Assembly (NCBI GenBank): GCA_023431045.1
Contig: JAEYXZ010000092.1
Location: forward strand, 1-13,504
DNA from: Bacillota bacterium
GTDB lineage: Bacteria > Bacillota_I > Bacilli_A > Acholeplasmatales > Acholeplasmataceae
DNA length: 13,504 nucleotides
Reading direction: 5' to 3'
Shown: in pieces, positions 5,679 through 13,504 of the stretch
Layout of the letters: every line of letters starts with the position of its first letter
How positions within the stretch are numbered: position 1 is the first letter of the stretch
The notes under the pieces: model-generated
The model's database searches: none
The model's input: the letters and a program-made list of their open reading frames with translations, nothing else
Told to the model about the DNA's origin: nothing
Program-made: the position numbers and the translations under genes

Positions 5679-6809
5679 CTACCATAATTTCAATTCTTTT
5701 GAGACTGTAATATAATAGTTGACACCGTTAACAAGAATTTTTTCATCAAAATTAAAGTAACATGAATGTAGGGGATGAATCCATCCCTTTTCTTCATTTC
5801 TACAACCAATAAATGAAAATATACCTGGAATTTCTTGTTGGTAAAAAGCGAAATCCTCTGAAAACATGTATGGTTTCAAATCGACCACAATATTTGTGTC
5901 TAATGCGTTTTTAACCATATGATATAGCTTTGAATCATTAATTACTGGTGGATAATAATCAGTAACACCACCTGTGATTTCAACGCCATATGACAATTCA
6001 ACACCACGAACAATTTCACTCATTCTGTTCTTCAAAGTTTGATAAACTTCATCTGAGAATGCTCTAATGGTTCCTGTGATTTCAACGTGATTTGCAATAA
6101 TATTCCTAGCTTCTCCACCATTAATTGTCCCAACCGTAATCACTGCCGGTTCGAGTGGGTCAATATATCTTGAAATAATCTGATGGAACTGACTAACAAG
6201 TGATGAAGATGCAAGAATGGCATCTTTACCCATATGGGGTTGAGCACCATGGGATGAAACGCCTTTAATTATATAGTCGAATTCACCATTTTTTGCGAGC
6301 ATCGGACCTTCTTTTAACCCAATCAACCCTTCATTTATACCAGGAAAGACATGTAAACCAAAGATTTTCTTAACATTAAATTGTTTTAGGATACCTTCAT
6401 CAATAATTACCTTTGCTCCACCAGGACCCTCCTCTGCAGGTTGAAAGATAAAAACGATGGTTTGATTTGGTGTTTCTTGCTGACTGACGTATTCAGCAAA
6501 TCCAAGTAACATTGCTGTATGTCCATCATGGCCACATGCGTGCATTTTACCTTCATATTTTGATTGAAATGGAACATTTGTTTCTTCATGAACTGGTAGT
6601 GCATCCATATCAGCTCTAAATGCGATTGCTTCTTTACTCAAACCTTCTTTGACTGCAACAAGCCCTGTTTTAGCAACCGTTAAAGGTTGATAACCAAAAG
6701 AAATCAATAATTTCTTGACATACTCATGGGTCTGATATAAATCAAATCCTAATTCAGGAATTTGATGAAGATCTCGTCGATATTGGGTTAGTTTTTCTAA
6801 CAATGTCAT
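5679..6809 (-). CDS. dapL: N-acetyl-diaminopimelate deacetylase (M20 family)
   Basis: A 376-residue M20 metallopeptidase-family amidohydrolase. In this pathway it removes the acetyl group from N-acetyl-LL-2,6-diaminopimelate to give LL-diaminopimelate and acetate (EC 3.5.1.47), in the cytoplasm. Visible metal-site motifs are HACGHDGHTA (Cys92, His94), the catalytic EEGPGG (Glu126/127), GLHVFPG (His153), SHGAQPHMGKDA (about 186-196, in the dimerisation lid domain) and MFSEDF near the C-terminus. Length fits B. subtilis YkuR/DapL. It starts 9 bases after dapH and is the last gene of the operon. The M20 fold is shared with hippurate and amino-acid amidases, so the exact substrate rests on the dapH neighbour. 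The symbol dapL is also used elsewhere for an unrelated LL-DAP aminotransferase; that is not meant here. Confidence 0.9.
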   Translation of the reverse strand: MTLLEKLTQYRRDLHQIPELGFDLYQTHEYVKKLLISFGYQPLTVAKTGLVAVKEGLSKEAIAFRADMDALPVHEETNVPFQSKYEGKMHACGHDGHTAMLLGFAEYVSQQETPNQTIVFIFQPAEEGPGGAKVIIDEGILKQFNVKKIFGLHVFPGINEGLIGLKEGPMLAKNGEFDYIIKGVSSHGAQPHMGKDAILASSSLVSQFHQIISRYIDPLEPAVITVGTINGGEARNIIANHVEITGTIRAFSDEVYQTLKNRMSEIVRGVELSYGVEITGGVTDYYPPVINDSKLYHMVKNALDTNIVVDLKPYMFSEDFAFYQQEIPGIFSFIGCRNEEKGWIHPLHSCYFNFDEKILVNGVNYYITVSKELKLW

Positions 6810-6818
6810 AAACTTAAC

Positions 6819-7529
6819 CTACTTTCTTAAATCACTTAATATCTTCGTTTTTTCTATCGTCTTATCATCTTTATACTTGATAATTTTTGCAGGCATTCCA
6901 GCAACTACTGCCATACTTGGTACATCCTCTGTCACAACAGCACCTGCTGCAACGACTGCACCTTTACCAATATGAACACCTTCTAGAACAACAGCATTTG
7001 CACCAACTAAAACATCATCTTCAATAACAACAGGGGTTGCCGATGGTGGTTCTAGAACCCCAGCGATAACAGCACCAGCACCGATATGACAATTAGCACC
7101 AATATTGACTCTCGCACCAATTACTGCATTCATGTCAATCATCGTTTTGGGACCAATCGATGCACCAATATTAATGATTGCCCCCATCATAATGACAGCT
7201 TGATCCCCAATCGATACATATTCTCTAATCCATACTCCTGGTTCAATTCTAGCATTAACCCTTGTAATATCAAGTAAAGGAACAGCGGATAATCTACGAT
7301 CGACTTCTAAAACATAATCTTTAATCGCCTCTTTATGGTTATCTAAAATAGGTCTAATATCATCTAAATCAGCAAATACAACACCTTGATGATCATCACC
7401 AAAGAATTTCACAAGACTAAAGTCGATTGAAGAAAGATTGCCTTTCAAGTATAGTTTAACAGGTGTTTTCTTTTTAGCGTTCTTAATGAACTTAGCAATT
7501 TCGTAAGGATCATTTAAAAAATCATTCAT
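6819..7529 (-). CDS. dapH: Tetrahydrodipicolinate N-acetyltransferase
   Basis: A 236-residue acyltransferase that acetylates tetrahydrodipicolinate with acetyl-CoA (EC 2.3.1.89), opening the acetylated branch of DAP synthesis. The N-terminal 85 residues (DPYEIAKFIKNAKKKTPVKL to VVFADLDDI) are the domain specific to DapH. From about residue 90 it is a left-handed beta-helix of hexapeptide repeats, seen in INIGASIGPKTMIDMNAVIG, ARVNIGANCHIGAGAVIAGV and VLEGVHIGKGAVVAAGAVV. The block ARIEPGVWIR and 'VLEPPSATPVVIEDDVLVGAN' region match the Bacillus enzyme closely in order and length. It is not the succinyltransferase DapD. AGGAGG lies 5 bases before the ATG, inside the end of dapB, with which it overlaps by 8 bases. 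Confidence 0.95.
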   Translation of the reverse strand: MNDFLNDPYEIAKFIKNAKKKTPVKLYLKGNLSSIDFSLVKFFGDDHQGVVFADLDDIRPILDNHKEAIKDYVLEVDRRLSAVPLLDITRVNARIEPGVWIREYVSIGDQAVIMMGAIINIGASIGPKTMIDMNAVIGARVNIGANCHIGAGAVIAGVLEPPSATPVVIEDDVLVGANAVVLEGVHIGKGAVVAAGAVVTEDVPSMAVVAGMPAKIIKYKDDKTIEKTKILSDLRK

Positions 7530-8253
7530 GATTTCCTCCTAGTAAGTCATCCATTCCATAGATTCCTTTAGATTTTTTTACAATATATTCTGCTGCTTTT
7601 AAAGCACCAACAGCAAACACTTTTTTATCATGAGCTGTATGTGATAAACGAATAGTTTCCTCCATACTAGAAAATATAACCTCATGCTCACCAACATAAT
7701 TACCCATTCTTAAGCTATGAATATGAATCCCTTTAGTACTAGACTCACCTTTAATGATTGGTTTCTTGACAGTCAATTGATGATTGATTGTATCTGCTAA
7801 ATTAAGTGCAGTTCCTGAAGGAGCATCCTTTTTAAAATGATGATGGGTTTCAACAATTTCAATATCATAATCTTTTTCAAGTGGACGGACGATTTGTTTT
7901 AAAGCTTGGTTTAGTAGATAAATACCTATCGAATAATTTGCAGAATAAAAAATTGGTACTGAATGGCTTGCTTCATCAATCATTTTTAACTCATCGTTAG
8001 AGTAACCAGTTGTTGCTATGACCAAAGCTACTTTTCTCTTTTGAGCAAAAGACAATATATCTTTTAACGCTGATGGATGCGAAAAATCGATTAAAACATC
8101 TGCATCTGGTAGATTATCAAGATTAGATGTTACACCTTGTGATGCATCATGGTCATAACCACCAACCAAATTAAAGTTCACATTCGATTCGATGGTTTGT
8201 TTTAGGATTTGTCCCATCTTTCCTTGAATACCTGAAATAATAACGTTTATCAT
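7522..8253 (-). CDS. dapB: 4-hydroxy-tetrahydrodipicolinate reductase
   Basis: A 243-residue NAD(P)H-dependent reductase converting 4-hydroxy-tetrahydrodipicolinate to tetrahydrodipicolinate (EC 1.17.1.8). The N-terminal Rossmann glycine motif is GIQGKMG (8-14), followed by IDFSHP (55-60) and ATTGY (80-84). The catalytic and substrate-binding block is THHHFKKDAPSGTAL (about 136-150), which has the family His pair, Lys and the DAPSGTA signature. Length is slightly under the usual 250-270. The start overlaps the dapA stop by 4 bases (ATGA), and its own stop is TGA within the dapH start region, confirming that TGA is a stop in this genome. Confidence 0.95.
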   Translation of the reverse strand: MINVIISGIQGKMGQILKQTIESNVNFNLVGGYDHDASQGVTSNLDNLPDADVLIDFSHPSALKDILSFAQKRKVALVIATTGYSNDELKMIDEASHSVPIFYSANYSIGIYLLNQALKQIVRPLEKDYDIEIVETHHHFKKDAPSGTALNLADTINHQLTVKKPIIKGESSTKGIHIHSLRMGNYVGEHEVIFSSMEETIRLSHTAHDKKVFAVGALKAAEYIVKKSKGIYGMDDLLGGNHE

Positions 8254-9125
8254 GACTTCACCAAATGATATTGATTGAGAACATTGATCAATTCTTTTTC
8301 ATGCTTCTTTTCAAGTTTTACAAGTGGTAATCTTGGTTTTCCGACTGGATATCCCATAGCCTCAAGTGCTCTTTTAACTGGTACTGGGTTGGTTTCAATA
8401 AACATTGCTTGATGTAATGGTAAATAATGAGAAATCGAGTTTTCGATGTTTATACCGTCGAAGTAATCTTTTATTTGTTGTTGAATCACGCCTGGAATAA
8501 TGTTTGCAGAAACAGAAATGATTCCTTTTCCACCTAATCTTAAAACATCTAAGAGTTGATCATCATTTCCTGAGAAAATGACATAGTCTTTAGGGACTAT
8601 TTCTATAATTCTTTTAATTTGATTCAAGTCTCCTGAAGCTTCTTTATTACCATAAATATTCTTTATCTTTGATAGTTCAAGATTGGTTTCAGGAGTCATG
8701 TTAACCCCTGTTCGACCAGGAACATTATAAACAATAATCGGTAAATCAACTGATTTTGCGACAGCTTTATAATGCGCAATAAGTCCTTTTTGAGTTGGTT
8801 TATTATAATAAGGTGTAACCACGAGTAATCCATCAGCTCCAGCATTTTTTGCATACTTTGAGAAACTAATCGTTTGTCTCGTATCATTACTTCCAGTTCC
8901 AACGACAACTGGAATTCGATGATTAATATATGGGATAACAAAATCGATAATTTGTTTCTTCTCATTAATACTTAGTGTTGCAGCCTCTGCAGTTGAACCA
9001 AGAATGACTAAGAAATCTGTTTTCTCTTTTAAGTGAAAATCAAGTAATGATTGTAAAACATCATAATTCACTTTCTTACCTGTAAACGGAGTGACAAGTG
9101 CAACCCCAGAACCTTTGAATGTCAT
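8250..9125 (-). CDS. dapA: 4-hydroxy-tetrahydrodipicolinate synthase
   Basis: A 291-residue (beta/alpha)8 class I aldolase that condenses pyruvate with aspartate semialdehyde (EC 4.3.3.7), the first step committed to lysine. Residue numbers happen to match E. coli DapA: Schiff-base Lys161 in GNKEASGDL, Tyr133 and Arg138 in YNVPGRTG, and Tyr107 in TPYYNKP. The glycine-threonine loop is GSTAE (43-47) instead of the usual GTTGE, giving Ser at position 44 of the proton-relay triad and Ala at 46. The Ser keeps the hydroxyl, so activity is expected. Lysine feedback cannot be judged from this. AAGGAG lies 8 bases before the ATG, and the gene overlaps asd by 4 bases. Confidence 0.95.
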   Translation of the reverse strand: MTFKGSGVALVTPFTGKKVNYDVLQSLLDFHLKEKTDFLVILGSTAEAATLSINEKKQIIDFVIPYINHRIPVVVGTGSNDTRQTISFSKYAKNAGADGLLVVTPYYNKPTQKGLIAHYKAVAKSVDLPIIVYNVPGRTGVNMTPETNLELSKIKNIYGNKEASGDLNQIKRIIEIVPKDYVIFSGNDDQLLDVLRLGGKGIISVSANIIPGVIQQQIKDYFDGINIENSISHYLPLHQAMFIETNPVPVKRALEAMGYPVGKPRLPLVKLEKKHEKELINVLNQYHLVKS

Positions 9126-10108
9126 TTTAGAATCTCCTTTATGATATATTGAGCAATTTGAACTGCATTTGATGCAGCACCTTTTCGAACATTATCAGCA
9201 ACACTCCAAAGTAATACTTGATTGTCATGATAAAGATTTTTTCTTAATCGACCAATCAATACCTTATCTTGACCCACTGAATCAATTGGCGTTGGATAGC
9301 TTTGTTCGCTATATAGTTTAATTTGTGGATGATTCATCAGTGCATTTTGTAATAAAGTTAGGTCAATCGTCTTCATCGTTTCAACACTCATTACAACACT
9401 ATGACCAACAAAAACTGGTACTCTCACACATGTTGCTTCGACTTCAATTGATTTTCCTAATATTTTATTCGTTTCATTGACCATCTTCATTTCTTCTTTG
9501 GTAAATCCATTATCCAGGAAACTATCAATTTGTGGAATAACGTTATGGCTGATGGGTCTAGGATAGAATAATGGTTCTAAACCCTCACTTCCACGTTTCA
9601 AATCATCAATACCTGCTTGACCAGAACCCGATACTGCTTGGTAAGAAGTGTATGAAACTCGTTTAACCCCAAAGAGATCATCAATGACTTTGAGTGGAAC
9701 GACACTTTGAATGGTTGAACAGTTTGGATTTGCAATTAAATGGTGATCTTTTTGAAGTATATTTATATTAACTTCTGGTACAATCAGCGGTATTTCAGGG
9801 TTCATTCTAAATGCAGATGAATTATCAATAACATAAGCACCATTATTTGCAGCAATCGGTGCATAGAGTTTCGCAAGGTCTGCTTCAACGGCAAATAAAA
9901 CGATATCAAATCCTTCTTCAAATGAGTTTTCATTAAGCTCTTCAATTTGATAATCAACACCTTTAAACTGAATGATTTTTCCAGCTGATCGTTTAGATGC
10001 GAAAACTTTAAGTTGACTAATTGGAAATTGATATTCGGCTAATACATCAAGCATCGTTTGACCAACCAGTCCGGTCACACCAACGACACCTACTTTATAT
10101 GATTTCAT
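9122..10108 (-). CDS. asd: Aspartate-semialdehyde dehydrogenase
   Basis: A 328-residue NADP-dependent dehydrogenase reducing aspartyl phosphate to aspartate semialdehyde (EC 1.2.1.11). Motifs: the Rossmann loop GVTGLVGQ (10-17), the catalytic Cys130 in NPNCSTIQ, SGSGQAG (160-166), and the acid-base His236 in RVPVFVGHS. Length is as expected for the Gram-positive type. The start at ATG 10108 has GGTGA 5 bases upstream; a GTG at 10117 is possible but lacks a ribosome site. It overlaps the dapF end by 14 bases and the dapA start by 4. The product also feeds threonine and methionine routes, but no such genes are in this window. Confidence 0.95.
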   Translation of the reverse strand: MKSYKVGVVGVTGLVGQTMLDVLAEYQFPISQLKVFASKRSAGKIIQFKGVDYQIEELNENSFEEGFDIVLFAVEADLAKLYAPIAANNGAYVIDNSSAFRMNPEIPLIVPEVNINILQKDHHLIANPNCSTIQSVVPLKVIDDLFGVKRVSYTSYQAVSGSGQAGIDDLKRGSEGLEPLFYPRPISHNVIPQIDSFLDNGFTKEEMKMVNETNKILGKSIEVEATCVRVPVFVGHSVVMSVETMKTIDLTLLQNALMNHPQIKLYSEQSYPTPIDSVGQDKVLIGRLRKNLYHDNQVLLWSVADNVRKGAASNAVQIAQYIIKEILK

Positions 10109-10901
10109 TATATTCACCGTGACATACCTTTACTGCAGGACCAGTTAAGAAAATTTCGCGATTTTTGATTTGAACAACCAATTTTCCACCTGGAACTGTT
10201 ACGTTTATTTCGTCTGAAACGAGTTTTAGTTGATACGTGGCAAATGCGGATGCAGCGACGCCTGTTCCACATGAAAGTGTCCATCCTGCTCCGCGTTCAT
10301 AGGTTTTAACATGGATTCCATTTTCTTTAACTGTAACAAAGTTGATATTACTTTGATCTTTAAAAATGTGATTTTTTTGAATGAGTGGTGCGATTTCTTC
10401 AATTGATAGATTTGGATAGTCATTCATATAGATGATTGTATGCATTGTTCCAGTTGTCAGTAAATAACCTTTTACTTTTTGGTTATTAACATTAAAAGTG
10501 TATCCATCTTCTAGATTGACTTCTTTAGTTAAAATATCCGTTCCAAGATGCGTACGTGGTTCACCTAAATTCAGCGTCACATCATGACCATGAGCTTTAA
10601 CTTCAATGAGTCCAGCCTTTGTTTCAACGACAAAATGATCTTTAGTTACCATACCATGAGATCTAACAAATTTAACAAAACATCTTAGTCCGTTACCGCA
10701 CATTTTAGCGATACTTCCATCTGAATTATAATAATTCATCTTAATGTCGGCCACGATTGATTTTGAAGGATATAAAATACCATCAGCACCAATGCCAAAA
10801 TGTCTGTCACATACTTTTAATGCCAGTACACTTGGATCATTGGGTTCGTTTATAAAGAGGATAAAATCATTTCCAGTTCCGTGATACTTTTCAAAATACA
10901 T
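10095..10901 (-). CDS. dapF: Diaminopimelate epimerase
   Basis: A 268-residue cofactor-free epimerase turning LL- into meso-diaminopimelate (EC 5.1.1.7). It shows the two-fold pseudo-symmetric fold with one catalytic Cys per half: Cys68 in KMCGNGLRC and Cys211 in TLSCGTG. The N-terminal HGTGNDF (7-13) and substrate-binding ERGAG (202-206) are present. The residue after ERGAG is Trp where Glu is common (ERGxGE); all catalytic residues remain. AAAGGAGG sits 5 bases before the ATG. It follows lysC by 11 bases. In a cell-wall-less host its product would serve only LysA; in a walled host also peptidoglycan. Confidence 0.96.
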   Translation of the reverse strand: MYFEKYHGTGNDFILFINEPNDPSVLALKVCDRHFGIGADGILYPSKSIVADIKMNYYNSDGSIAKMCGNGLRCFVKFVRSHGMVTKDHFVVETKAGLIEVKAHGHDVTLNLGEPRTHLGTDILTKEVNLEDGYTFNVNNQKVKGYLLTTGTMHTIIYMNDYPNLSIEEIAPLIQKNHIFKDQSNINFVTVKENGIHVKTYERGAGWTLSCGTGVAASAFATYQLKLVSDEINVTVPGGKLVVQIKNREIFLTGPAVKVCHGEYNEII

Positions 10902-10912
10902 ACAAACCTCCT

Positions 10913-12115
10913 TTAAATACCAAAATGTTTTGCAAGTACATTGACTGCTTGATCTTTGTACTTCTTATCAAATGTATATGAAATACTAATTTCAGATGTT
11001 GTGACAAGTTTAAACTCAAGATTATGATTTGCAAGTACTTCAAAAGCTTCAGCTGCAATCCCACTTTGAGTTCTCATTGCACTACCAACAAGTGAGATTT
11101 TCACCACATCAGCAATTTTTAGAATATCTGCTTTAGGATACTTAATGACGAAAGCTTCCAAGACTTCATTCACTGCATCTAAGTCATCTGCGCTTGCTGT
11201 AAATGCAATATTCATATATCCATTAACTCCTGGATTTTGGTTAATTACGTCAACATTAACTTCATTTTTAGCTAAACTTATAAATAAATCAGCTGTTGTT
11301 TGTGATGCATATGGTACCTTTCTGATTGATACCATAATAACTTTTTCTGAAACACTGATTCCAGTGACTTTTTTGGTTTCCATACCTTTATCATACTCCT
11401 TAATATACGTTCCTACTACATCCTGATGTGCTGATGCAACATAGACAACGACACCATAATTTTGTGCAATATCAATACTTCTTGGTTCCATGACTTTGGA
11501 ACCTAAGAATGCCATTTCTTTCATTTCTTCATAGTCAATTTGTACTAATTGCTTTGCTTCTGGATATAACCTTGGATCAACGCCATAAATTCCTGTAACA
11601 TCGGTATAGATTTCAGCGATACAGTTTAGTTTTGCAGCTAAAGCTATCTCAGTTGTATCTGAACCACCACGACCAAGTGTGGTTATTTCGCCTTCTTCAT
11701 TTTCACCTTGAAAGCCCGCGACTATAACAACGTCATGGGCTTTTAATTGTTTTTGAATTTTTGTGGTTTCAATATCAGAGATTTTATTCTTGGTATGTGT
11801 TCCATTGGTTTTTATACCAGCTTGAAAACCGGTCAATGCAATAGAATCTACGCCTAGTTCTTGAAGTGTCATCGCAAGCAGTGATGCAGAAACCATTTCA
11901 CCGGTTGATATTAATAAATCAATTTCACGCTTATTAGGGTATTTTGTGATTTGTTTAGCTAAATCGAGTAATTGATTGGTCGTCTTTCCCATAGCTGAGA
12001 CGACTACAACAAGTTCATCATAATGCTTTTTTCTCTCGACGATTTTTTGTGCAACTTTTTTCATGAGTTCAATGGTTGCAACCGATGACCCACCAAATTT
12101 TAATATGGCTCTCAT
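10913..12115 (-). CDS. lysC: Aspartokinase (monofunctional, ACT-containing)
   Basis: A 400-residue kinase phosphorylating aspartate with ATP (EC 2.7.2.4), the entry step of the pathway. Kinase-domain motifs: KFGGSS (6-11), STGE (70-73), GRGGSDTTE (148-156) and TDVTGIYGVDPR (171-182). From about residue 255 to the end are two ACT regulatory domains (around NVDVINQNPGVNGYMNIAFT and LEFKLVTTSEISIS). Feedback inhibition by lysine and/or threonine is therefore likely, but the effector cannot be read from the sequence. GAGGTGA precedes the ATG, which overlaps the lysA TGA stop by 4 bases. There is no fused homoserine dehydrogenase. Its place in a pure lysine operon suggests the lysine-regulated isozyme. 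Confidence 0.95.
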   Translation of the reverse strand: MRAILKFGGSSVATIELMKKVAQKIVERKKHYDELVVVVSAMGKTTNQLLDLAKQITKYPNKREIDLLISTGEMVSASLLAMTLQELGVDSIALTGFQAGIKTNGTHTKNKISDIETTKIQKQLKAHDVVIVAGFQGENEEGEITTLGRGGSDTTEIALAAKLNCIAEIYTDVTGIYGVDPRLYPEAKQLVQIDYEEMKEMAFLGSKVMEPRSIDIAQNYGVVVYVASAHQDVVGTYIKEYDKGMETKKVTGISVSEKVIMVSIRKVPYASQTTADLFISLAKNEVNVDVINQNPGVNGYMNIAFTASADDLDAVNEVLEAFVIKYPKADILKIADVVKISLVGSAMRTQSGIAAEAFEVLANHNLEFKLVTTSEISISYTFDKKYKDQAVNVLAKHFGI

Positions 12116-13374
12116 TGGTCACCTCTAACATCATGCGAGATTAAATCCATGAGTGATTCTTTTTTTACCACATAACGTGCTTTCCCATCTTTAACAAAGA
12201 CAACCGGTGGAACATTTAAGCGGTTATAATGAGATGCCATTGAATAATGGTAAGCACCGGTTGATTTGACGAGTAGTAAATCATTTTCTTCTGCTTCTGG
12301 TAGTTGAATTGAATGAATGATAATATCACCTGATTCACATGCTTTACCGGCTATCGTATATGTCTTAGTTTGAAGTTGATCTTCTTTTCCACAAATAATC
12401 GCATCATACTTAGCTTGATAAAGTGCGGTTCTCATATGATCATTCATTGCTCCATCAATGAAAATATAATTTTTTTGATTAATGGTTGTTTTAATTTGGT
12501 TGATTGTATAAAGTGTATATCCAGCTTCACCAATAATACTTCGTCCTGGTTCAATATAGACTTTCTTGATATCTAATTTGAGACGTTTAGATTCTTTGTA
12601 AAGTTTTTCTAGCATTGTCGGTAACGTTACGCTTAAATCGAGTTCATAATCATTTGGAAGATACTTAATGCCAAATCCACCACCGAGATTCACCTCATGC
12701 ATGGAAATCTGAGTTTTTTCTAAAACTTCTTGATAAAACTTCATAATCGTTTCTGCATGTTCATAAAATGATTGAGATTCTAAAATTTGCGAACCTATAT
12801 GACTATGTGTACCAAGCAGATGAATGTATTTTGTAGATGATAATAACTTTAAGGTTTCAAATGTTCTTGGATCATGGATACTCATACCAAACTTAGAATC
12901 ATGGGTTGATGTTTTGATATATTCATGGGTATGTGCATCAATACCTGGATTAACTCTTAAAAAGACATTGACTTGATGTCTTTCACTAACTAAACTAATT
13001 AAATCTTTCGCTTCTTTTTCATTATCAACGACAATTGTTCCAATACCAATTTGAAGGGCGTCTTTTAATTCATCAATAGTTTTATTGTTACCATGAAGAA
13101 CGATTTTTGATGCTGGAACACCCGCTTTTATAACAGTAAAAACCTCACCACTTGAAACACAGTCAAGATAGAATCCTTCCTCGTTAATGAGTTTAGCCAT
13201 TGCGATGGTTAAAAATGCTTTTGAAGCATAGATTACTTGTGTTTTCATCATTGGATGATAAAAGCTATCTCTAAATTTTTGACACTGATTGCGTATCTTA
13301 GATTCATCAAAAATATAAAGCGGTGTGCTAAACTGTTCTTTAAGTTGTTTTGGGGTTAATCCACCAATATACAT
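12112..13374 (-). CDS. lysA: Diaminopimelate decarboxylase
   Basis: A 420-residue PLP enzyme that decarboxylates meso-diaminopimelate to L-lysine (EC 4.1.1.20), a fold-III decarboxylase with an alanine-racemase-like barrel and C-terminal beta domain. Key residues: PLP Lys52 in YASKAF, His190 in HSHIGSQ, the phosphate-binding GGGFG (231-235), EPGRS (275-279), the active-site Cys of CESGD (346-350), and Tyr in GAYHYSMASHYN (373-384). The start is ATG 13374, with AAGGAGAG about 6 bases upstream and the typical MYIGGLTPKQLKEQF. The frame extends to 13482, but that part covers the T-run and hairpins of the leader. It is the first gene of the operon although it acts last in the pathway. Confidence 0.96.
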   Translation of the reverse strand: MYIGGLTPKQLKEQFSTPLYIFDESKIRNQCQKFRDSFYHPMMKTQVIYASKAFLTIAMAKLINEEGFYLDCVSSGEVFTVIKAGVPASKIVLHGNNKTIDELKDALQIGIGTIVVDNEKEAKDLISLVSERHQVNVFLRVNPGIDAHTHEYIKTSTHDSKFGMSIHDPRTFETLKLLSSTKYIHLLGTHSHIGSQILESQSFYEHAETIMKFYQEVLEKTQISMHEVNLGGGFGIKYLPNDYELDLSVTLPTMLEKLYKESKRLKLDIKKVYIEPGRSIIGEAGYTLYTINQIKTTINQKNYIFIDGAMNDHMRTALYQAKYDAIICGKEDQLQTKTYTIAGKACESGDIIIHSIQLPEAEENDLLLVKSTGAYHYSMASHYNRLNVPPVVFVKDGKARYVVKKESLMDLISHDVRGDQ

Positions 13375-13390
13375 TGTCTTCTCTCCTTGA

Positions 13391-13504
13391 AAAATAAAAA
13401 AACCACAAAGCGAAAAGCCAGTGATTAATCTTAACTCTCGCCCTTCTGACATTAAAAGCGCAATCCTTACCAAAATGGGCATTTGGGTAGGAACAGTCTT
13501 GTAA
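13391..13504 (-). promoter_or_regulatory. Structured lysA leader with terminator-like hairpin (5' end outside window)
   Basis: Minus strand, 5' to 3': an imperfect hairpin, CCTACCCAAAT paired with ATTTTGGTAAGG (13491-13465); a second, CGCTTTT paired with AAGGGCG (13460-13439, two G-U pairs); AGAGTTAAG; then AATCAC / GTGGTT with an inner GGC/GCT pairing (13426-13401); then a run TTTTTATTTT (13400-13391) some 17 bases before lysA. A series of hairpins ending in an intrinsic terminator before a biosynthetic operon is the architecture of a transcription-attenuating riboswitch. I could not match it to the conserved cores of the lysine riboswitch, T-box or SAM box. The upstream half is not in the window, so the class is left open. 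Alternatively it is the terminator of an upstream gene. Confidence 0.5.

Noticed and set aside
7086..7277. Plus-strand open frame over dapH
   Set aside because: Shadow of the regular hexapeptide-repeat codons of dapH; no ribosome site.
13375..13482. N-terminal extension of LysA (36 codons)
   Set aside because: The stretch contains two hairpins and a T-run, has no ribosome site at its start, and known LysA proteins begin at the MYIGG-like position.

Overview
The window is AT-rich, with short intergenic gaps and strong Gram-positive style ribosome binding sites. It reads like DNA from a Mollicutes or low-GC Firmicutes chromosome of the Acholeplasma/Izemoplasma kind; this is inference, as no taxonomic marker beyond the tmRNA is present. 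TGA is used as a stop (ends of asd, dapA, dapB and lysC's upstream neighbour lysA, each followed or overlapped by the next start) and Trp is encoded by TGG. The Mycoplasma/Spiroplasma code 4 therefore does not apply.

Layout, left to right. (1) 1-1745, minus strand: a TetR-type regulator, an ABC ATPase and the start of an ABC-2 type permease, overlapping by 8 and 11 bases and read from one strong promoter that carries a palindromic operator at its start site. (2) 1746-2400: terminator and a small unknown membrane protein (minus). (3) 2406-2651: 3' remnant of an IS3-family transposase. (4) 2641-3046: a complete ssrA (tmRNA) gene on the minus strand with its own -10 box and terminator. (5) 3055-3859: an ECF-transporter S-component-like membrane protein (minus). 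(6) 3999-4612: a DUF975-type membrane protein (plus) with a terminator. (7) 4613-5090: no intact gene, but a frame-broken, coding-looking stretch on the minus strand. (8) 5091-5677: a small four-helix membrane protein (plus) with a good promoter and a terminator shared with the operon facing it. (9) 5679-13504, minus strand: an eight-gene lysine operon in the order lysA-lysC-dapF-asd-dapA-dapB-dapH-dapL, preceded by a structured leader with a terminator-like hairpin.

The operon encodes the diaminopimelate route by its acetylated branch: aspartate to aspartyl phosphate (LysC), to semialdehyde (Asd), to dihydrodipicolinate (DapA), to tetrahydrodipicolinate (DapB), N-acetylation (DapH), [transamination, gene not here], deacetylation (DapL), epimerisation (DapF) and decarboxylation to L-lysine (LysA). 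The only missing step is the N-acetyl-diaminopimelate aminotransferase (PatA type). Genes overlap by 4-14 bases or are spaced by 9-11 bases, so they are almost certainly one translationally coupled transcript ending at 5648-5677.

I found no clearly new system here. The items most worth a second look are the truncated leader before lysA, the missing aminotransferase gene, the unusual short tmRNA tag, the decayed gene at 4685-5038 and a conservative active-site change in DapA.
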